NCBI GenBank assembly: GCA_910574205.1
Contig: CAJSYJ010000003.1
Span: 391,207-455,206 of the forward strand
Origin: Bacteroidales bacterium
GTDB lineage: Bacteria; Bacteroidota; Bacteroidia; Bacteroidales; Rikenellaceae
DNA: 64,000 nucleotides
Direction of reading: 5' to 3'
Shown here piece after piece: positions 53,622 through 62,061 of the stretch (within the stretch, counting starts at the first letter, position 1; every line of letters begins with the position of its first letter). The notes beneath the pieces are model-generated. The model was given only the letters and a program-made list of their open reading frames with translations. It searched no databases and had not been told where the DNA came from. Made by a program: the position numbers and the translations under genes.

Positions 53622-54302
53622 CTATAACGTTATACGGGCGAAATTGCCGTTTATCCGGATCGTCGCCTCATGTCCCACGAAGCGGACGAGCAGATAGTTA
53701 GGATCGTCCGCCCCGCCGGGGAAATGGTCTTTATACCATTCCTGCCACATCCGGCGCCGGATCCGGTCGTCGGTCACGATCTCGACCGTGCCGCGCAGAG
53801 CTACGCTGTCGCCATAAGCCGAGTAGCAGAGTCCCGCACGCGGGTTGCGCCCGAAGTCGGCCGCCTCGGCCGAATCGGCTCCCGTCGCTATCCACACCTC
53901 GTTGCATCCCGACGTATGTCCCTTCGAGAGCGTCACGGGACGCGGGAATCCCTCGGCATCCACCGAAGCCAGCGTTACCTCGCCGCACTGCGCCAGCAGA
54001 GCCGTCGCACGCTCGACGAGGCTCCGCGAATCGCCCGCCGCCCACCGTTTGAGCTGCGGGAAGTACCCGCGCATCTGCGCCTTGTACTGCTCGGGAGTAA
54101 GGTTCCAGCCGGCAGCCTCGTTGACCTGATCGGTAAAGCGGGCGCAGAACTCGATCATCTGCCCCATGGTAAAGTCCTGAGTGAATGCTCCGTCCTTATA
54201 GCAATAAAGGCAATAATCCTCGCTCGCGGCGCCCTGCTTCTCAGTACCTCTGTTATTGTCGTCGAGCGGCATGCCGCAGCTCTGACATATTTTCAACTCC
54301 AT
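53622..54302 (-). CDS. Zinc-ribbon and pyridoxamine-oxidase-fold protein
   Basis: 226 residues. The first 45 (LKICQSCGMPLDD, then SEDYCLYCYKDGAF) hold four Cys of a zinc-ribbon that is common in Bacteroidales fusion proteins. From about residue 95 a split-barrel flavin-binding domain follows (EVTLASVDAEGFPRPVTLSK and WIATGADSAEAADFGRNPRAGLCY), typical of pyridoxamine 5'-phosphate oxidase-like proteins. The start MELKICQSCG at 54302 is preferred over an upstream ATG at 54377 that would add 25 basic residues. Function unknown; perhaps FMN-dependent redox. Confidence 0.85.
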   Translation of the reverse strand: MELKICQSCGMPLDDNNRGTEKQGAASEDYCLYCYKDGAFTQDFTMGQMIEFCARFTDQVNEAAGWNLTPEQYKAQMRGYFPQLKRWAAGDSRSLVERATALLAQCGEVTLASVDAEGFPRPVTLSKGHTSGCNEVWIATGADSAEAADFGRNPRAGLCYSAYGDSVALRGTVEIVTDDRIRRRMWQEWYKDHFPGGADDPNYLLVRFVGHEATIRINGNFARITL

Positions 54303-54463
54303 TAAACGACGTATAAATAATTTGCGAATCCTACATATCCTACGATGCACGCCCCTGCACCGCATTTCGCCTTGCAATGCCCCACCTCTTCGGATCGGAC
54401 GTTAGCCACCTAACGGATTAGCCCCGAAGCCGGTACGGCAGGCATCGCGTATCGCGCCGCCCG

Positions 54464-54991
54464 TCAGAACGGCAGATCGTCCGGATCGTCGGCGGGCATG
54501 GCCGGAGCCGGAGGCTGAGGCTGCGCCTGCGGTTGTGCATACTGAGGCTGCGAGTAGGCCGGCGACTGCGGCTGGCCGTACGGCTGCTGCGAGTATGACG
54601 GCTGCTGCGACGGCTGGCCGTAGCTCTGTCCCTGCGACGCGCCCGTGCCCGCCGCCGAGTCGGAGCGGCGGCCGAGCAGCTTCATCTCGTCGGCCAGTAT
54701 CTCGGTCGTATAACGTTTGTTGTTGTCCTTGTCGGTCCACTCGCGGGTGCGCAGACGCCCCTCGATATAGAGCTGCGAGCCCTTGCGCACGAAGCGGTCT
54801 ACCGTCTCGGCCAGTCCGCGCCAGAGCGTCACGGTGTGCCACTCGGTATGCTCGGTGGTCTCGTTGGTCTGACGGTTGTACATTCTCTCGCTCGTGGCCA
54901 GACGCACGCGCGCGACCTTGACGCCCGACTCCATGGCACGCACCTCGGGGTCGACGCCCACGTTGCCGACTAAAATTACCTTGTTTATCAT
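54464..54991 (-). CDS. ssb: Single-stranded DNA-binding protein
   Basis: Binds ssDNA in replication, recombination and repair. 175 residues: an N-terminal OB fold (1-110, MINKVILVGNVGVDPEVRAME and the TEWHTVTLWRGLAETVDRFV segment), a Gln/Ser/Tyr/Pro-rich linker (about 125-165) and the acidic tip DDPDDLPF that recruits partner proteins. It is preceded by lpxK on the same strand with a 47-nt gap. Confidence 0.96.
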   Translation of the reverse strand: MINKVILVGNVGVDPEVRAMESGVKVARVRLATSERMYNRQTNETTEHTEWHTVTLWRGLAETVDRFVRKGSQLYIEGRLRTREWTDKDNNKRYTTEILADEMKLLGRRSDSAAGTGASQGQSYGQPSQQPSYSQQPYGQPQSPAYSQPQYAQPQAQPQPPAPAMPADDPDDLPF

Positions 54992-55038
54992 ATCGAATTA
55001 CTTTAAGACTATTAGCCAGTCGAACTCTACGTCGGGTC

Positions 55039-56088
55039 TCATTCCCGATCGGAATACTCTATATCGGCCGTTAGGCTGCCCGTGAAGTCGGCATCGGAGC
55101 CCTCGATGATCTCCATCTCTACCGGCTGGTAGTAGAGCGCGCGCCGCAGTCTCTCGGAGAAGCGTTTGCAGCGCCGCAGCTTGACGGCATCCTTCTCCGT
55201 CATGAGTATTATGGCGCGGGGATGACGGTCGACGAGCCGCTCCATGGCGGTTATGTCGTCGGTCGTATAGCGGTGGTGGTCGCCGAAAAAGAGCGTGTCG
55301 ACCACGTTGTAGCGCACGGCCATGTCGCGCTTGAACACGCGCGGATTGCCTATGCCGGCCATAAGCACCGCCTGCGAGCCGGGATCGACCTGCTCGCGGT
55401 CGGGCTCCTCGAACAGCGGCCTTATCGGCAGCGGACGTGTGCGCGAGAAATATACCTTCTGGAATGCTATCTGTTTGAGCTGCTTGCGCCAGATGCGCTG
55501 GTCGAGCGGCGTCATGTCGTCGGGACACTTCGTGACGATGAAGTGGTGTGCGGCACGCAGCCGCGACGGGATATCGCGCAACGATCCTGCCGGCAGCATT
55601 TTGTCGCTCGATACCGGACGCGTTGCGTCGACGATGATGACATTGACCTTGGCCGCGACGCTGCGGTGCTGAAACCCGTCGTCCATGACTATAAGGTCGA
55701 CCTCGGGGTGTTCGCGCCGTATGCGCCTTATGCCCTCGGCGCGCTTCTCGCAAACGATGACCGGCACGTCGGGGAATTTGAGCTTTATCTGCAACGGTTC
55801 GTCGCCCGCGTCGAGATACGACGACGAACGCTTCACTTCACGGTAGCCCTTCGTGCGGCGGCCGTAACCGCGCGAGAGAAGCGCGATGTTATAGCGGTCG
55901 CTCAGATGCGCGATGATATACTCCGCCGCAGGGGTCTTGCCCGTACCGCCGACGGTAATGTTGCCCACGCACACGACCGGTATGTCGAACGACTCGCTCT
56001 TGAATATATGCCAGTCGTAGAGACGATGCCTCAACGCCACCGCCCCCTTGTAGAACCATGAACATATTTCCAACAACAGTTTCGACAT
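55039..56088 (-). CDS. lpxK: Tetraacyldisaccharide 4'-kinase
   Basis: Phosphorylates the 4' position of the lipid A disaccharide. 349 residues. Walker A: VCVGNITVGGTGKTPAAEYI (about residues 38-57). Other family segments are LLSRGYGRRTKGYREV, DDGFQHRSVAAKVNVIIVDATRP and LMAGIGNPRVFKRDM. The start MSKLLLEICSWFYKGAVALR at 56088 matches the usual membrane-anchored N-terminus; a longer frame from 56172 adds 28 unlikely residues. It is divergent from the M23 peptidase gene. Confidence 0.95.
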   Translation of the reverse strand: MSKLLLEICSWFYKGAVALRHRLYDWHIFKSESFDIPVVCVGNITVGGTGKTPAAEYIIAHLSDRYNIALLSRGYGRRTKGYREVKRSSSYLDAGDEPLQIKLKFPDVPVIVCEKRAEGIRRIRREHPEVDLIVMDDGFQHRSVAAKVNVIIVDATRPVSSDKMLPAGSLRDIPSRLRAAHHFIVTKCPDDMTPLDQRIWRKQLKQIAFQKVYFSRTRPLPIRPLFEEPDREQVDPGSQAVLMAGIGNPRVFKRDMAVRYNVVDTLFFGDHHRYTTDDITAMERLVDRHPRAIILMTEKDAVKLRRCKRFSERLRRALYYQPVEMEIIEGSDADFTGSLTADIEYSDRE

Positions 56089-56221
56089 AATACCATTTGC
56101 GGATATAACGACTACATCCGCGAAAAGCGTACAATTCCGACCAAAGGTAAAAATTAATAATCGATTTCCCAAATAAAAGCCCCTCTATTTCCGTTTTACG
56201 CATGTACCGCGGCCGGGGCGC

Positions 56222-56253
56222 ATTGGCCGGTCGCAAAAAAATTACTAACTTTG
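56222..56253 (+). promoter_or_regulatory. Promoter of the M23 peptidase operon, apparently leaderless
   Basis: ATTG (56222-56225), 20-nt spacer, TAACTTTG (56246-56253). The ATG is only 5 nt beyond the -7 box, so the mRNA would start at or very near the start codon. Confidence 0.7.
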
Positions 56254-56258
56254 CCGTT

Positions 56259-57599
56259 ATGAAACATCTCTTCAAATCTACATTCGCAATACTGGCGCTC
56301 ACGGCGGCCGCCTGCACAGGCCGCGGCGACAAGGCGCAGCAGCAGCAGGCGCAAACCGAACCGGAACCGCCTAAGACGGAGTACGGCATCGTCGTCGACG
56401 ACTACCGCACCGAGCAGGGCGTCGTTGCCGGCGGCCAGACCGTCGGCAGCATACTCTCCTCATACGGCATATCGGCCGCAAAGATCGACCGTCTGGACAA
56501 GGCTGCCGCCGAGGTATTTCCTCTGAGGCAGATACGCGCCGGCAACCGCTACACGATGTTCCTGCACCAGGAGGGAGACTCGGTGCGCCGTCTCGACTAC
56601 ATGGTCTACCACCGCAATCCGGTCGACTATGTTGTCTTCGCCTTCGACGGCGACTCGGTGGGTGTAGCCACGGGCGCGCGCGACGTGACCACCGTCAGGC
56701 GCAGGCATACGGCCAACATATCGTCGTCGCTCTGGGGCGCGATCATGGAGCACGACATGCCATACGCTCTGGCCGCCGAGCTGGACGACATATACCAGTG
56801 GACGATCGACTTCTTCGGCATACAGAAGGGCGACGGCTTCACGGTCATATACGACGAGAAGTATATCGACACCGTATGCGTCGGCATAGGGCAGATCTGG
56901 GGGGCGCGCTTCGACCACGCCGGCAAGACCTATTACGCCATACCCTTCAAGCAGGACGGCAAGCTCAAATACTGGGAGGCCGACGGCAAGTCGCTGCGCA
57001 AGCAGATGCTCAAAGCGCCGCTCAAATACACGCGCATAAGCTCCAAGTTCTCCAAGTCGCGCCTGCACCCCGTGCATAAGGTCTACCGCCCGCATCTGGG
57101 CGTCGACTACGCAGCCCCGACCGGCACGCCCGTACACTCTGTGGCCGACGGTGTCGTGACGTTCAAGGGCTGGGGCGGCGGAGGCGGCAACACGCTTAAA
57201 ATCAAACATGCCGGCAACCTTATGACAGGCTATCTGCACCTTAGCCGATACGCCCCGGGCATCTCCGTCGGCACGCGCGTGTCGCAGGGGCAGCTCATAG
57301 GCTATGTCGGCCGTACCGGCACCGCCACGGGACCTCATCTCGACTACCGCATCTGGAAGAACGGCACGCCGATCGACCCGCTCAAAATACCGCAGGAGCC
57401 TGCCGAGCCTGTCGCCGAAGCATCCCGCTCGCAGTTCGAATGGGTGCGCGACCGCATCGTGGCCGAGCTCGACGGCGAAGTGACCGATGCCGAGCGCATC
57501 ACGCAGCTCGATTCGATACCGGCCGCGACCGTACTTACCGTGCGCGACAGCACGGCGACGGCCGCACCGGCACCCGCAACCGAGACTCCGCAGCCATGA
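56259..57599 (+). CDS. M23 family metallopeptidase lipoprotein (MepM-like)
   Basis: 446 residues. Lipoprotein signal ends ALTAAAC (Cys19), anchoring the protein in the envelope. Residues 45-160 form an OapA/LysM-like domain (VVAGGQTVGSILSSYGISAAKI), followed by a linker domain. The M23 lysostaphin-fold domain at about 275-390 has HLGVDYAAP (first His/Asp), YLHLSRYAP and PHLDYRIW (last His). It should cleave peptidoglycan cross-links. The start at 56259 is set by the promoter; an in-frame ATG at 56202 lies upstream of it. It shares ATGA with the next gene. Confidence 0.94.
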   Translation: MKHLFKSTFAILALTAAACTGRGDKAQQQQAQTEPEPPKTEYGIVVDDYRTEQGVVAGGQTVGSILSSYGISAAKIDRLDKAAAEVFPLRQIRAGNRYTMFLHQEGDSVRRLDYMVYHRNPVDYVVFAFDGDSVGVATGARDVTTVRRRHTANISSSLWGAIMEHDMPYALAAELDDIYQWTIDFFGIQKGDGFTVIYDEKYIDTVCVGIGQIWGARFDHAGKTYYAIPFKQDGKLKYWEADGKSLRKQMLKAPLKYTRISSKFSKSRLHPVHKVYRPHLGVDYAAPTGTPVHSVADGVVTFKGWGGGGGNTLKIKHAGNLMTGYLHLSRYAPGISVGTRVSQGQLIGYVGRTGTATGPHLDYRIWKNGTPIDPLKIPQEPAEPVAEASRSQFEWVRDRIVAELDGEVTDAERITQLDSIPAATVLTVRDSTATAAPAPATETPQP

Positions 57600-58018
57600 T
57601 CGACAAGCGCATATCGAAGTTCATCGGGCGCCACCACGTCATGACGCTCGCTACGCTCTCGGAGGACGGCTCGCCCTACTGCGCCAACTGCTTCTATGCC
57701 TACGACGCCGAGCGCAACCTGCTGATCTTCACATCCGATATATCGACGCGACACGCCTCGCGCTTCGACACCCATACACGCGTGGCAGCCTCGATCGTGC
57801 TGGAAACGCGCATCGTCGGCCGCATCGAAGGCTTGCAGCTCTGCGGCAGCGTCTCGCGCGCCGATGCCGCGGCCAAGCGGCGCTACATCGCGCGCTTTCC
57901 CTATGCGGCCGCGGCACCGCTGACGCTATGGGCGATAGAGATCGACTACATGAAATTTACGGACAACACACTCGGATTCGGGAAAAAACTGATATGGCAA
58001 AAAGAATCGCAGCAATAA
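57596..58018 (+). CDS. Pyridoxamine-oxidase-like FMN-binding protein (YhbP type)
   Basis: 140 residues in the split-barrel fold: RHHVMTLATLSEDGSPYCANCFYAYD (about residues 12-37) and LLIFTSDISTRHASRFD. YhbP-like proteins are thought to bind flavin; the substrate is unknown. The start overlaps the M23 stop as ATGA and the end overlaps ispD by 25 nt, so it sits inside a coupled operon. The overlap is unusually long and the start of ispD is well fixed, so both frames appear real. Confidence 0.85.
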   Translation: MIDKRISKFIGRHHVMTLATLSEDGSPYCANCFYAYDAERNLLIFTSDISTRHASRFDTHTRVAASIVLETRIVGRIEGLQLCGSVSRADAAAKRRYIARFPYAAAAPLTLWAIEIDYMKFTDNTLGFGKKLIWQKESQQ

Positions 58019-58686
58019 TCGTCGCCGGCGGCAGCGGCCGCCGCATGCAGTCGCACCTGCCCAAGCAGTTCATGATGCTCGGCAACATGCCGGTGCTGGC
58101 ACGCACGATCAACACTATGGCGCGTGCGCTGCCCGGAGCCGACATAGTCGTCGTGCTGCCCGAGGAGCATATAGGCATGTGGCGCAACCTCGCCGCCCGC
58201 TTCGACGTGGCGCCCCACCGCACCGTGGCCGGCGGCCGCGAGCGGTTCGACTCCGTCCGCTGCGGTCTGGCCGCCGTGGCGCCCGAGGCCGCGACGATAG
58301 CCGTACACGACGGCGTGCGCGCGCTGGTCAGCCGCAAGCTAATCATCCGCACGCTGCTCGACGCCGAGCGCAGCGGCGCCAGCATACCGGTCGTCGAGCC
58401 GGTCGACAGCTGCCGCATCGTCGACGGCGGCGGCTCGCGCATCATCCCGCGTGCAAGCCTGCGCATGGTGCAGACACCGCAGATATTCTCCGCAGAGATA
58501 CTGCGCAGGGCATACGACCGCCCCTACGACGAGGCCTTTACCGACGACGCGTCGGTGGTCGAGGCGTCGGGCGTCGCCGTCTCGCTCGTCGAGGGCGAAC
58601 GCACCAACATCAAGCTCACGACACCCGAGGACATGGCCTATGCCGAATACCTGATTTCCGAAAACGATACAGACTTACCGCAATGA
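57994..58686 (+). CDS. ispD: 2-C-methyl-D-erythritol 4-phosphate cytidylyltransferase
   Basis: Third step of the MEP isoprenoid pathway, making CDP-ME. 230 residues. Nucleotide-binding loop AAIIVAGGSGRRMQS (residues 6-20). Other family segments are PKQFMMLGNMPVLARTI, GGRERFDSVRCGL, VHDGVRALVS, VQTPQIF and FTDDASVVEA. The start at 57994 lies inside the previous gene and the stop overlaps the next start (ATGA). Confidence 0.96.
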   Translation: MAKRIAAIIVAGGSGRRMQSHLPKQFMMLGNMPVLARTINTMARALPGADIVVVLPEEHIGMWRNLAARFDVAPHRTVAGGRERFDSVRCGLAAVAPEAATIAVHDGVRALVSRKLIIRTLLDAERSGASIPVVEPVDSCRIVDGGGSRIIPRASLRMVQTPQIFSAEILRRAYDRPYDEAFTDDASVVEASGVAVSLVEGERTNIKLTTPEDMAYAEYLISENDTDLPQ

Positions 58687-59189
58687 AAAAATTCACATAC
58701 CGCAGCGACCGCCGCACGCGCTACATAACCGCAGCGATGCTCCTCGCGATGTCCTCTCTGGGCATCGGGCTGATGCTTTTTTACGACGGAGGCTTCTTCT
58801 CGACATGGTACCTGACCCTCATACTGGCGCTCTTGGCTCTGGCTGCGCTGTCGATACCGCGCAGCATCGTCATCACCGACAGCAGCATCGAGGTGCGCTG
58901 CCTTTGCAACCTTATCGAGATCGAAACATCGGATATAGTCTCCGTGCGCCGCGTCTCGCGCGACGAGCTGCGGCTATTCCCCCTCATGGGCATCTGGGGT
59001 GTGTTCGGATACTACGGTCGATACTTCGACCGGCGCAACATGATGACCGTGCAGCTCTACGCTACGCGCTGGGACGACTTCATCGAGATCGTCGACTCGT
59101 CGGACGAGTACTACTACCTCTCTACCGACCGCGCAGACGAGCTTCTGTCCGCCATACGCATCTGCCTGCCCGACAAGGCCGCCGCCTGA
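58683..59189 (+). CDS. Membrane protein with bacterial PH-like domain
   Basis: 168 residues. Two TM segments (about 16-36 and 40-57) followed by a beta-rich cytosolic domain (IVITDSSIEVRCLCNLIEIETSDIVSVRRVSRDEL and so on), the pattern of bacterial PH-like or DUF304 proteins. The function is unknown. It is the last gene of the M23-FMN-ispD series, coupled by ATGA. Confidence 0.8.
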   Translation: MKKFTYRSDRRTRYITAAMLLAMSSLGIGLMLFYDGGFFSTWYLTLILALLALAALSIPRSIVITDSSIEVRCLCNLIEIETSDIVSVRRVSRDELRLFPLMGIWGVFGYYGRYFDRRNMMTVQLYATRWDDFIEIVDSSDEYYYLSTDRADELLSAIRICLPDKAAA

Positions 59190-59579
59190 TCGGCCGTTGC
59201 CGGCTGCGGTTTGTGACGGCATTGCATTTCTCGACTCGGTGCAGAGCGCCGGCGCATAGAGCGCTACCTCTGACATCTCGACATTTCTCGGCACACCCAC
59301 CCCATTCGCTGACGCATATAACGGCATTCCGAACCGAATGATACGGAGTATTGCGCTCGGACAGTACTATTATCGCGTCGAACACGGCCGGCAGCATAAT
59401 GCTGCTTTTACAATAAAAAGTGCGCAGCTGAGCCTTTAAGTATTACCGCACCATCCGTTTTAATGGTCCTCGGCTGATTGGTATACTTTTGTCTCAGTGC
59501 GCACTATCGAAAGCTGCACGCCGACCGATCGCGTTAATACCCGATAAACATCGGCCGGCCATGCAGCCCGAGTAAGGAA
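59190..59579. other. Gap after the ispD operon with a long inverted repeat
   Basis: The left half has no gene. The right half holds the 87-bp structured palindrome at 59419-59505. Further right (59506-59579) I see nothing. Confidence 0.6.
59419..59505. repeat. 87-bp structured inverted repeat
   Basis: Outer arms AGTGCGCAGCTGAG (59419-59432) and CTCAGTGCGCACT (59493-59505) pair with one bulge. Inner arms AAGTATTACC/GGTATACTT and ACCAT/ATGGT continue the pairing. On the minus strand a run of five T follows directly. It may be a terminator for the minus-strand gene at 59580, a mobile-element end or a structured RNA. Confidence 0.7.
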
Positions 59580-60734
59580 TTAATCGGTACCCGGATCAAA
59601 TCGTTCTCTTATATCTTCGGCCGGATCTGAGCCGTATGCCGCCTTATCCTTATCGCTATATCGATCGACTTTCTGGTCGATCTTTTTGTCTATATCCGCA
59701 GCAACAGCTTTCTGCTCTCCGTTGTCCCCGTCCGGTTCTGCCGGGACTACACTCACGGTCTGCTTCCCGGCCACGGCTTGCGTAAGCTCTTGGGCACCGG
59801 CCGGCTTCCTACCGTGCCCGTTGTCCTCGTCCCGCTCAGCCGGCCTTTCACTCGCCTCCGCCTCGGTTACGGTCTTTGCAAGTGTCCTGCCATACTCCAA
59901 GAAGTGTATATGTCTCTGGCAAGATATCTTTATGCACTCCTGCATTGCGCGCAGTCGCCGAAAATATGATTTGTACTTGTGCCATGTCAGCCTCTGCGCC
60001 GGGTCGATCGCTTCGTAGTCGCGATATGCCGTCAGATTTTCGAAGAACTCTGCATATACCTCATCTTCGGGACGAAATCCGTTTGCCAGCGCCCGCGAAT
60101 AGTGCCTTACGCGCTTGAACAGCGGTAGTATCTGCGTCGTGTGAATCTGATTCTTCGCACCGTAAAATACCGTCTCCTCGGCGCGCAGCATAAGCGTTGC
60201 CGCATGCGAGAGACTGACGGCCGCCAGCTCCGGCCGGTGTTTGTTCCACATACGTACGGCCGTGCGCAGCATATCGCCCGCAGCACCGTACAGAAACTCG
60301 TATCGCCGCCTGAGCCCCGCCGCAGCCTCGGGTGTGAGCGATCTTGCCGCGGGCAACGGGTTGCCTATCGAGCCGTTGTCGTAAAGGATGATGCCTTCGC
60401 TGAGAATGCCGGCATAGAACCAGCTGTCGCGACAGCTGCGCTCCATAAATTCGTATTGGACGGTCTCGATTCTGATCCGGCTCTCCTCGCGTATCTCGCG
60501 CGGGAAGCAGATGTCGAGCATAGGCTCTATCTGCCAGCCCTCGACGGTAGGCATCGAACGTGTCACGAGGAGCAGCTCGTAGCCGCCGATCTCACTGCGC
60601 ATGCGGCTGCCGGCATATCGGCCGTAGAGTATGGCGCGGTCGTATGGCATTATCGTCCTAAGCAATCCCAACAGATACTTCAATTCGGAGCGATGAATAC
60701 TCGTCAGGGGTGGCCATGTATAGTGCAGGCTCAT
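59580..60734 (-). CDS. NTase-HEPN protein with a degenerate nucleotidyltransferase site
   Basis: 384 residues, paralogous to the protein at 61171. The N-terminal domain keeps the fold pattern (AILYGRYAGSRMRSEIGGYELLLVT, about residues 34-58). The catalytic Gly-Ser is Gly-Arg and the Asp-x-Asp is Gly-Tyr-Glu, so it should not transfer nucleotides. The middle (about 145-275) is helical and HEPN-like, with LSHAATLMLRAEETVFY. The C-terminal 100 residues are an Asp/Glu/Lys-rich, probably disordered tail found only in this copy. The neighbour 61171 is divergent. Confidence 0.75.
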   Translation of the reverse strand: MSLHYTWPPLTSIHRSELKYLLGLLRTIMPYDRAILYGRYAGSRMRSEIGGYELLLVTRSMPTVEGWQIEPMLDICFPREIREESRIRIETVQYEFMERSCRDSWFYAGILSEGIILYDNGSIGNPLPAARSLTPEAAAGLRRRYEFLYGAAGDMLRTAVRMWNKHRPELAAVSLSHAATLMLRAEETVFYGAKNQIHTTQILPLFKRVRHYSRALANGFRPEDEVYAEFFENLTAYRDYEAIDPAQRLTWHKYKSYFRRLRAMQECIKISCQRHIHFLEYGRTLAKTVTEAEASERPAERDEDNGHGRKPAGAQELTQAVAGKQTVSVVPAEPDGDNGEQKAVAADIDKKIDQKVDRYSDKDKAAYGSDPAEDIRERFDPGTD

Positions 60735-61170
60735 GGAGGAAAGGTGTTTGAGTGGTTGATGGTGGATTAGCCTGCCCCGGGAAAATAAAAGGGGGCGCGG
60801 TGGCAGCCCCTGCTTGTCGGTCTTGGGAACCTAAATCTGGAAACTGCCATGCGCCCTTGCTGCCCTGCCCGCAAAAAACGAACAGGACATAACAAGGACT
60901 GACAACATCTATACCCAGTTCAAACAACCTCCTAAGAGGCTCCCAAGTTTACAAGCAGGTATAAAGAGTTGTTTACCCTTTATAAGTTATGTCCATCGGC
61001 CTATGCCGAGTCGTAGATGTTCCGTTTCATAATCCGCCGTGTTTCTTTTAAGCGTCTCCTGCCGCCTCCCTCGGAAACATTGCAGACTATTTGCAGAACG
61101 ATAAACAAATATAGTTGTTTTTATGGGTTTTGCAAAACGCATTGTCGGAAAATTTCATAATTTTGTCGTT
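60735..61170. other. Structured gap between the two NTase-HEPN genes
   Basis: Contains a strong hairpin (60792-60872 region: GGCGC-GGTGGCAG pairs with CTGCCATGCGCC), short hairpins GCCTC/GAGGC-type around 60930 and TATAAAG/CTTTATA around 60960-60985. I see no supported gene; a minus-strand frame at 60658-60927 looks like a by-product. The 61171 gene's -7 box is at the right edge. Confidence 0.55.
61158..61165 (+). promoter_or_regulatory. -7 box directly before the NTase-HEPN gene
   Basis: TAATTTTG, 5 nt before the ATG at 61171. No -33 match at 19-21 nt, so the promoter is less certain than that of the M23 gene, which has the same spacing to its ATG. Confidence 0.4.
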
Positions 61171-62061
61171 ATGAAACGAACCACCCGATTCTTACCGCCG
61201 CGCAAACGTCAGGATTTGCAGCAACTGACTGCTCTCATTTGCGAGCAGATCAAGCAGGTCGAGATGATTATTCTGTTCGGCAGCTACGCCAAGAATAAAT
61301 ACGTCGACTACGACCAGCGCATCGAGTTCGGTACGCCCACCTACTACATGAGCGACTACGATATCGTGATTCTGACGCGCAAGCCGATCGGGGCTATCGA
61401 ATCATCGTTGTACGAGAAGATCAAAGACAGGTTTTTCGAGAACAAGAACCGACCGTTCCATACACACCCGCAGTTCGTCAACTACGGAATAGACGAATTT
61501 AACTATGCACTCTCCAAGGCGCACTACTTCGAAACGGAGATCAAGCGCGACGGAGTTATTCTCTACGATTCGGGGGCTTACAAGCTGGCGCGCCGCCGCA
61601 AGCTCGACTATACCGAGATCAAGGAACGAGCACAAAAGTATTTCGACGATAAATTAGGGAAAGCAAATAATTTCTTAGAGGATACTTTGTTTAACTTTAA
61701 GAAAAATGAGTTCGTGCATTCTTCGTTTCATCTTCATCAGTCTGCCGAAAACCTGCTGCGTGTAATACCGATGACCTTTATTCTTTACGGTCACAAAAGT
61801 CATGACCTGTCGGAGTTGATGAACGCGGCGAAAAAGCACACGACGGAGATCTTCGAAGTATTCCCGTGCGACACGCCGGAGGAAAAACGACTGTTCGACC
61901 TCTTGCAGCGTGCCTATATAGAATCGCGTTACAACCCCGATTTTGAAGTTACGAAAGATGACATCGACGCCCTTATCCCCAAGGTCGAACAGCTCCGCGA
62001 CATCGTCGAAAAGGTCTGCCGCGAACGCATTGCATATTACGAAAGTCAGATCGGGAAATAG
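61171..62061 (+). CDS. NTase-HEPN fusion protein
   Basis: 296 residues. N-terminal nucleotidyltransferase with intact site: MIILFGSYAKNKYVD (Gly-Ser, about residues 31-45) and MSDYDIVIL (Asp-x-Asp, about 60-68). The C-terminal half is a HEPN helical bundle (FVHSSFHLHQSAENLLRV and YGHKSHDLSELMNAAKKH, about 185-220). Similar fusions in Bacteroidetes are of unknown function; separate NTase/HEPN pairs are toxin-antitoxin systems in which the NTase blocks the HEPN RNase. An upstream ATG at 61123 would add 16 residues; PPRKRQDLQQL near the start of the shorter form fits relatives better. It is divergent from its degenerate paralogue. Confidence 0.85.
   Translation: MKRTTRFLPPRKRQDLQQLTALICEQIKQVEMIILFGSYAKNKYVDYDQRIEFGTPTYYMSDYDIVILTRKPIGAIESSLYEKIKDRFFENKNRPFHTHPQFVNYGIDEFNYALSKAHYFETEIKRDGVILYDSGAYKLARRRKLDYTEIKERAQKYFDDKLGKANNFLEDTLFNFKKNEFVHSSFHLHQSAENLLRVIPMTFILYGHKSHDLSELMNAAKKHTTEIFEVFPCDTPEEKRLFDLLQRAYIESRYNPDFEVTKDDIDALIPKVEQLRDIVEKVCRERIAYYESQIGK

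Noticed and set aside
60658..60927. 89-codon minus frame in the structured gap
   Set aside because: It overlaps the start of the NTase-HEPN gene in another phase and follows hairpin sequence; no protein features.
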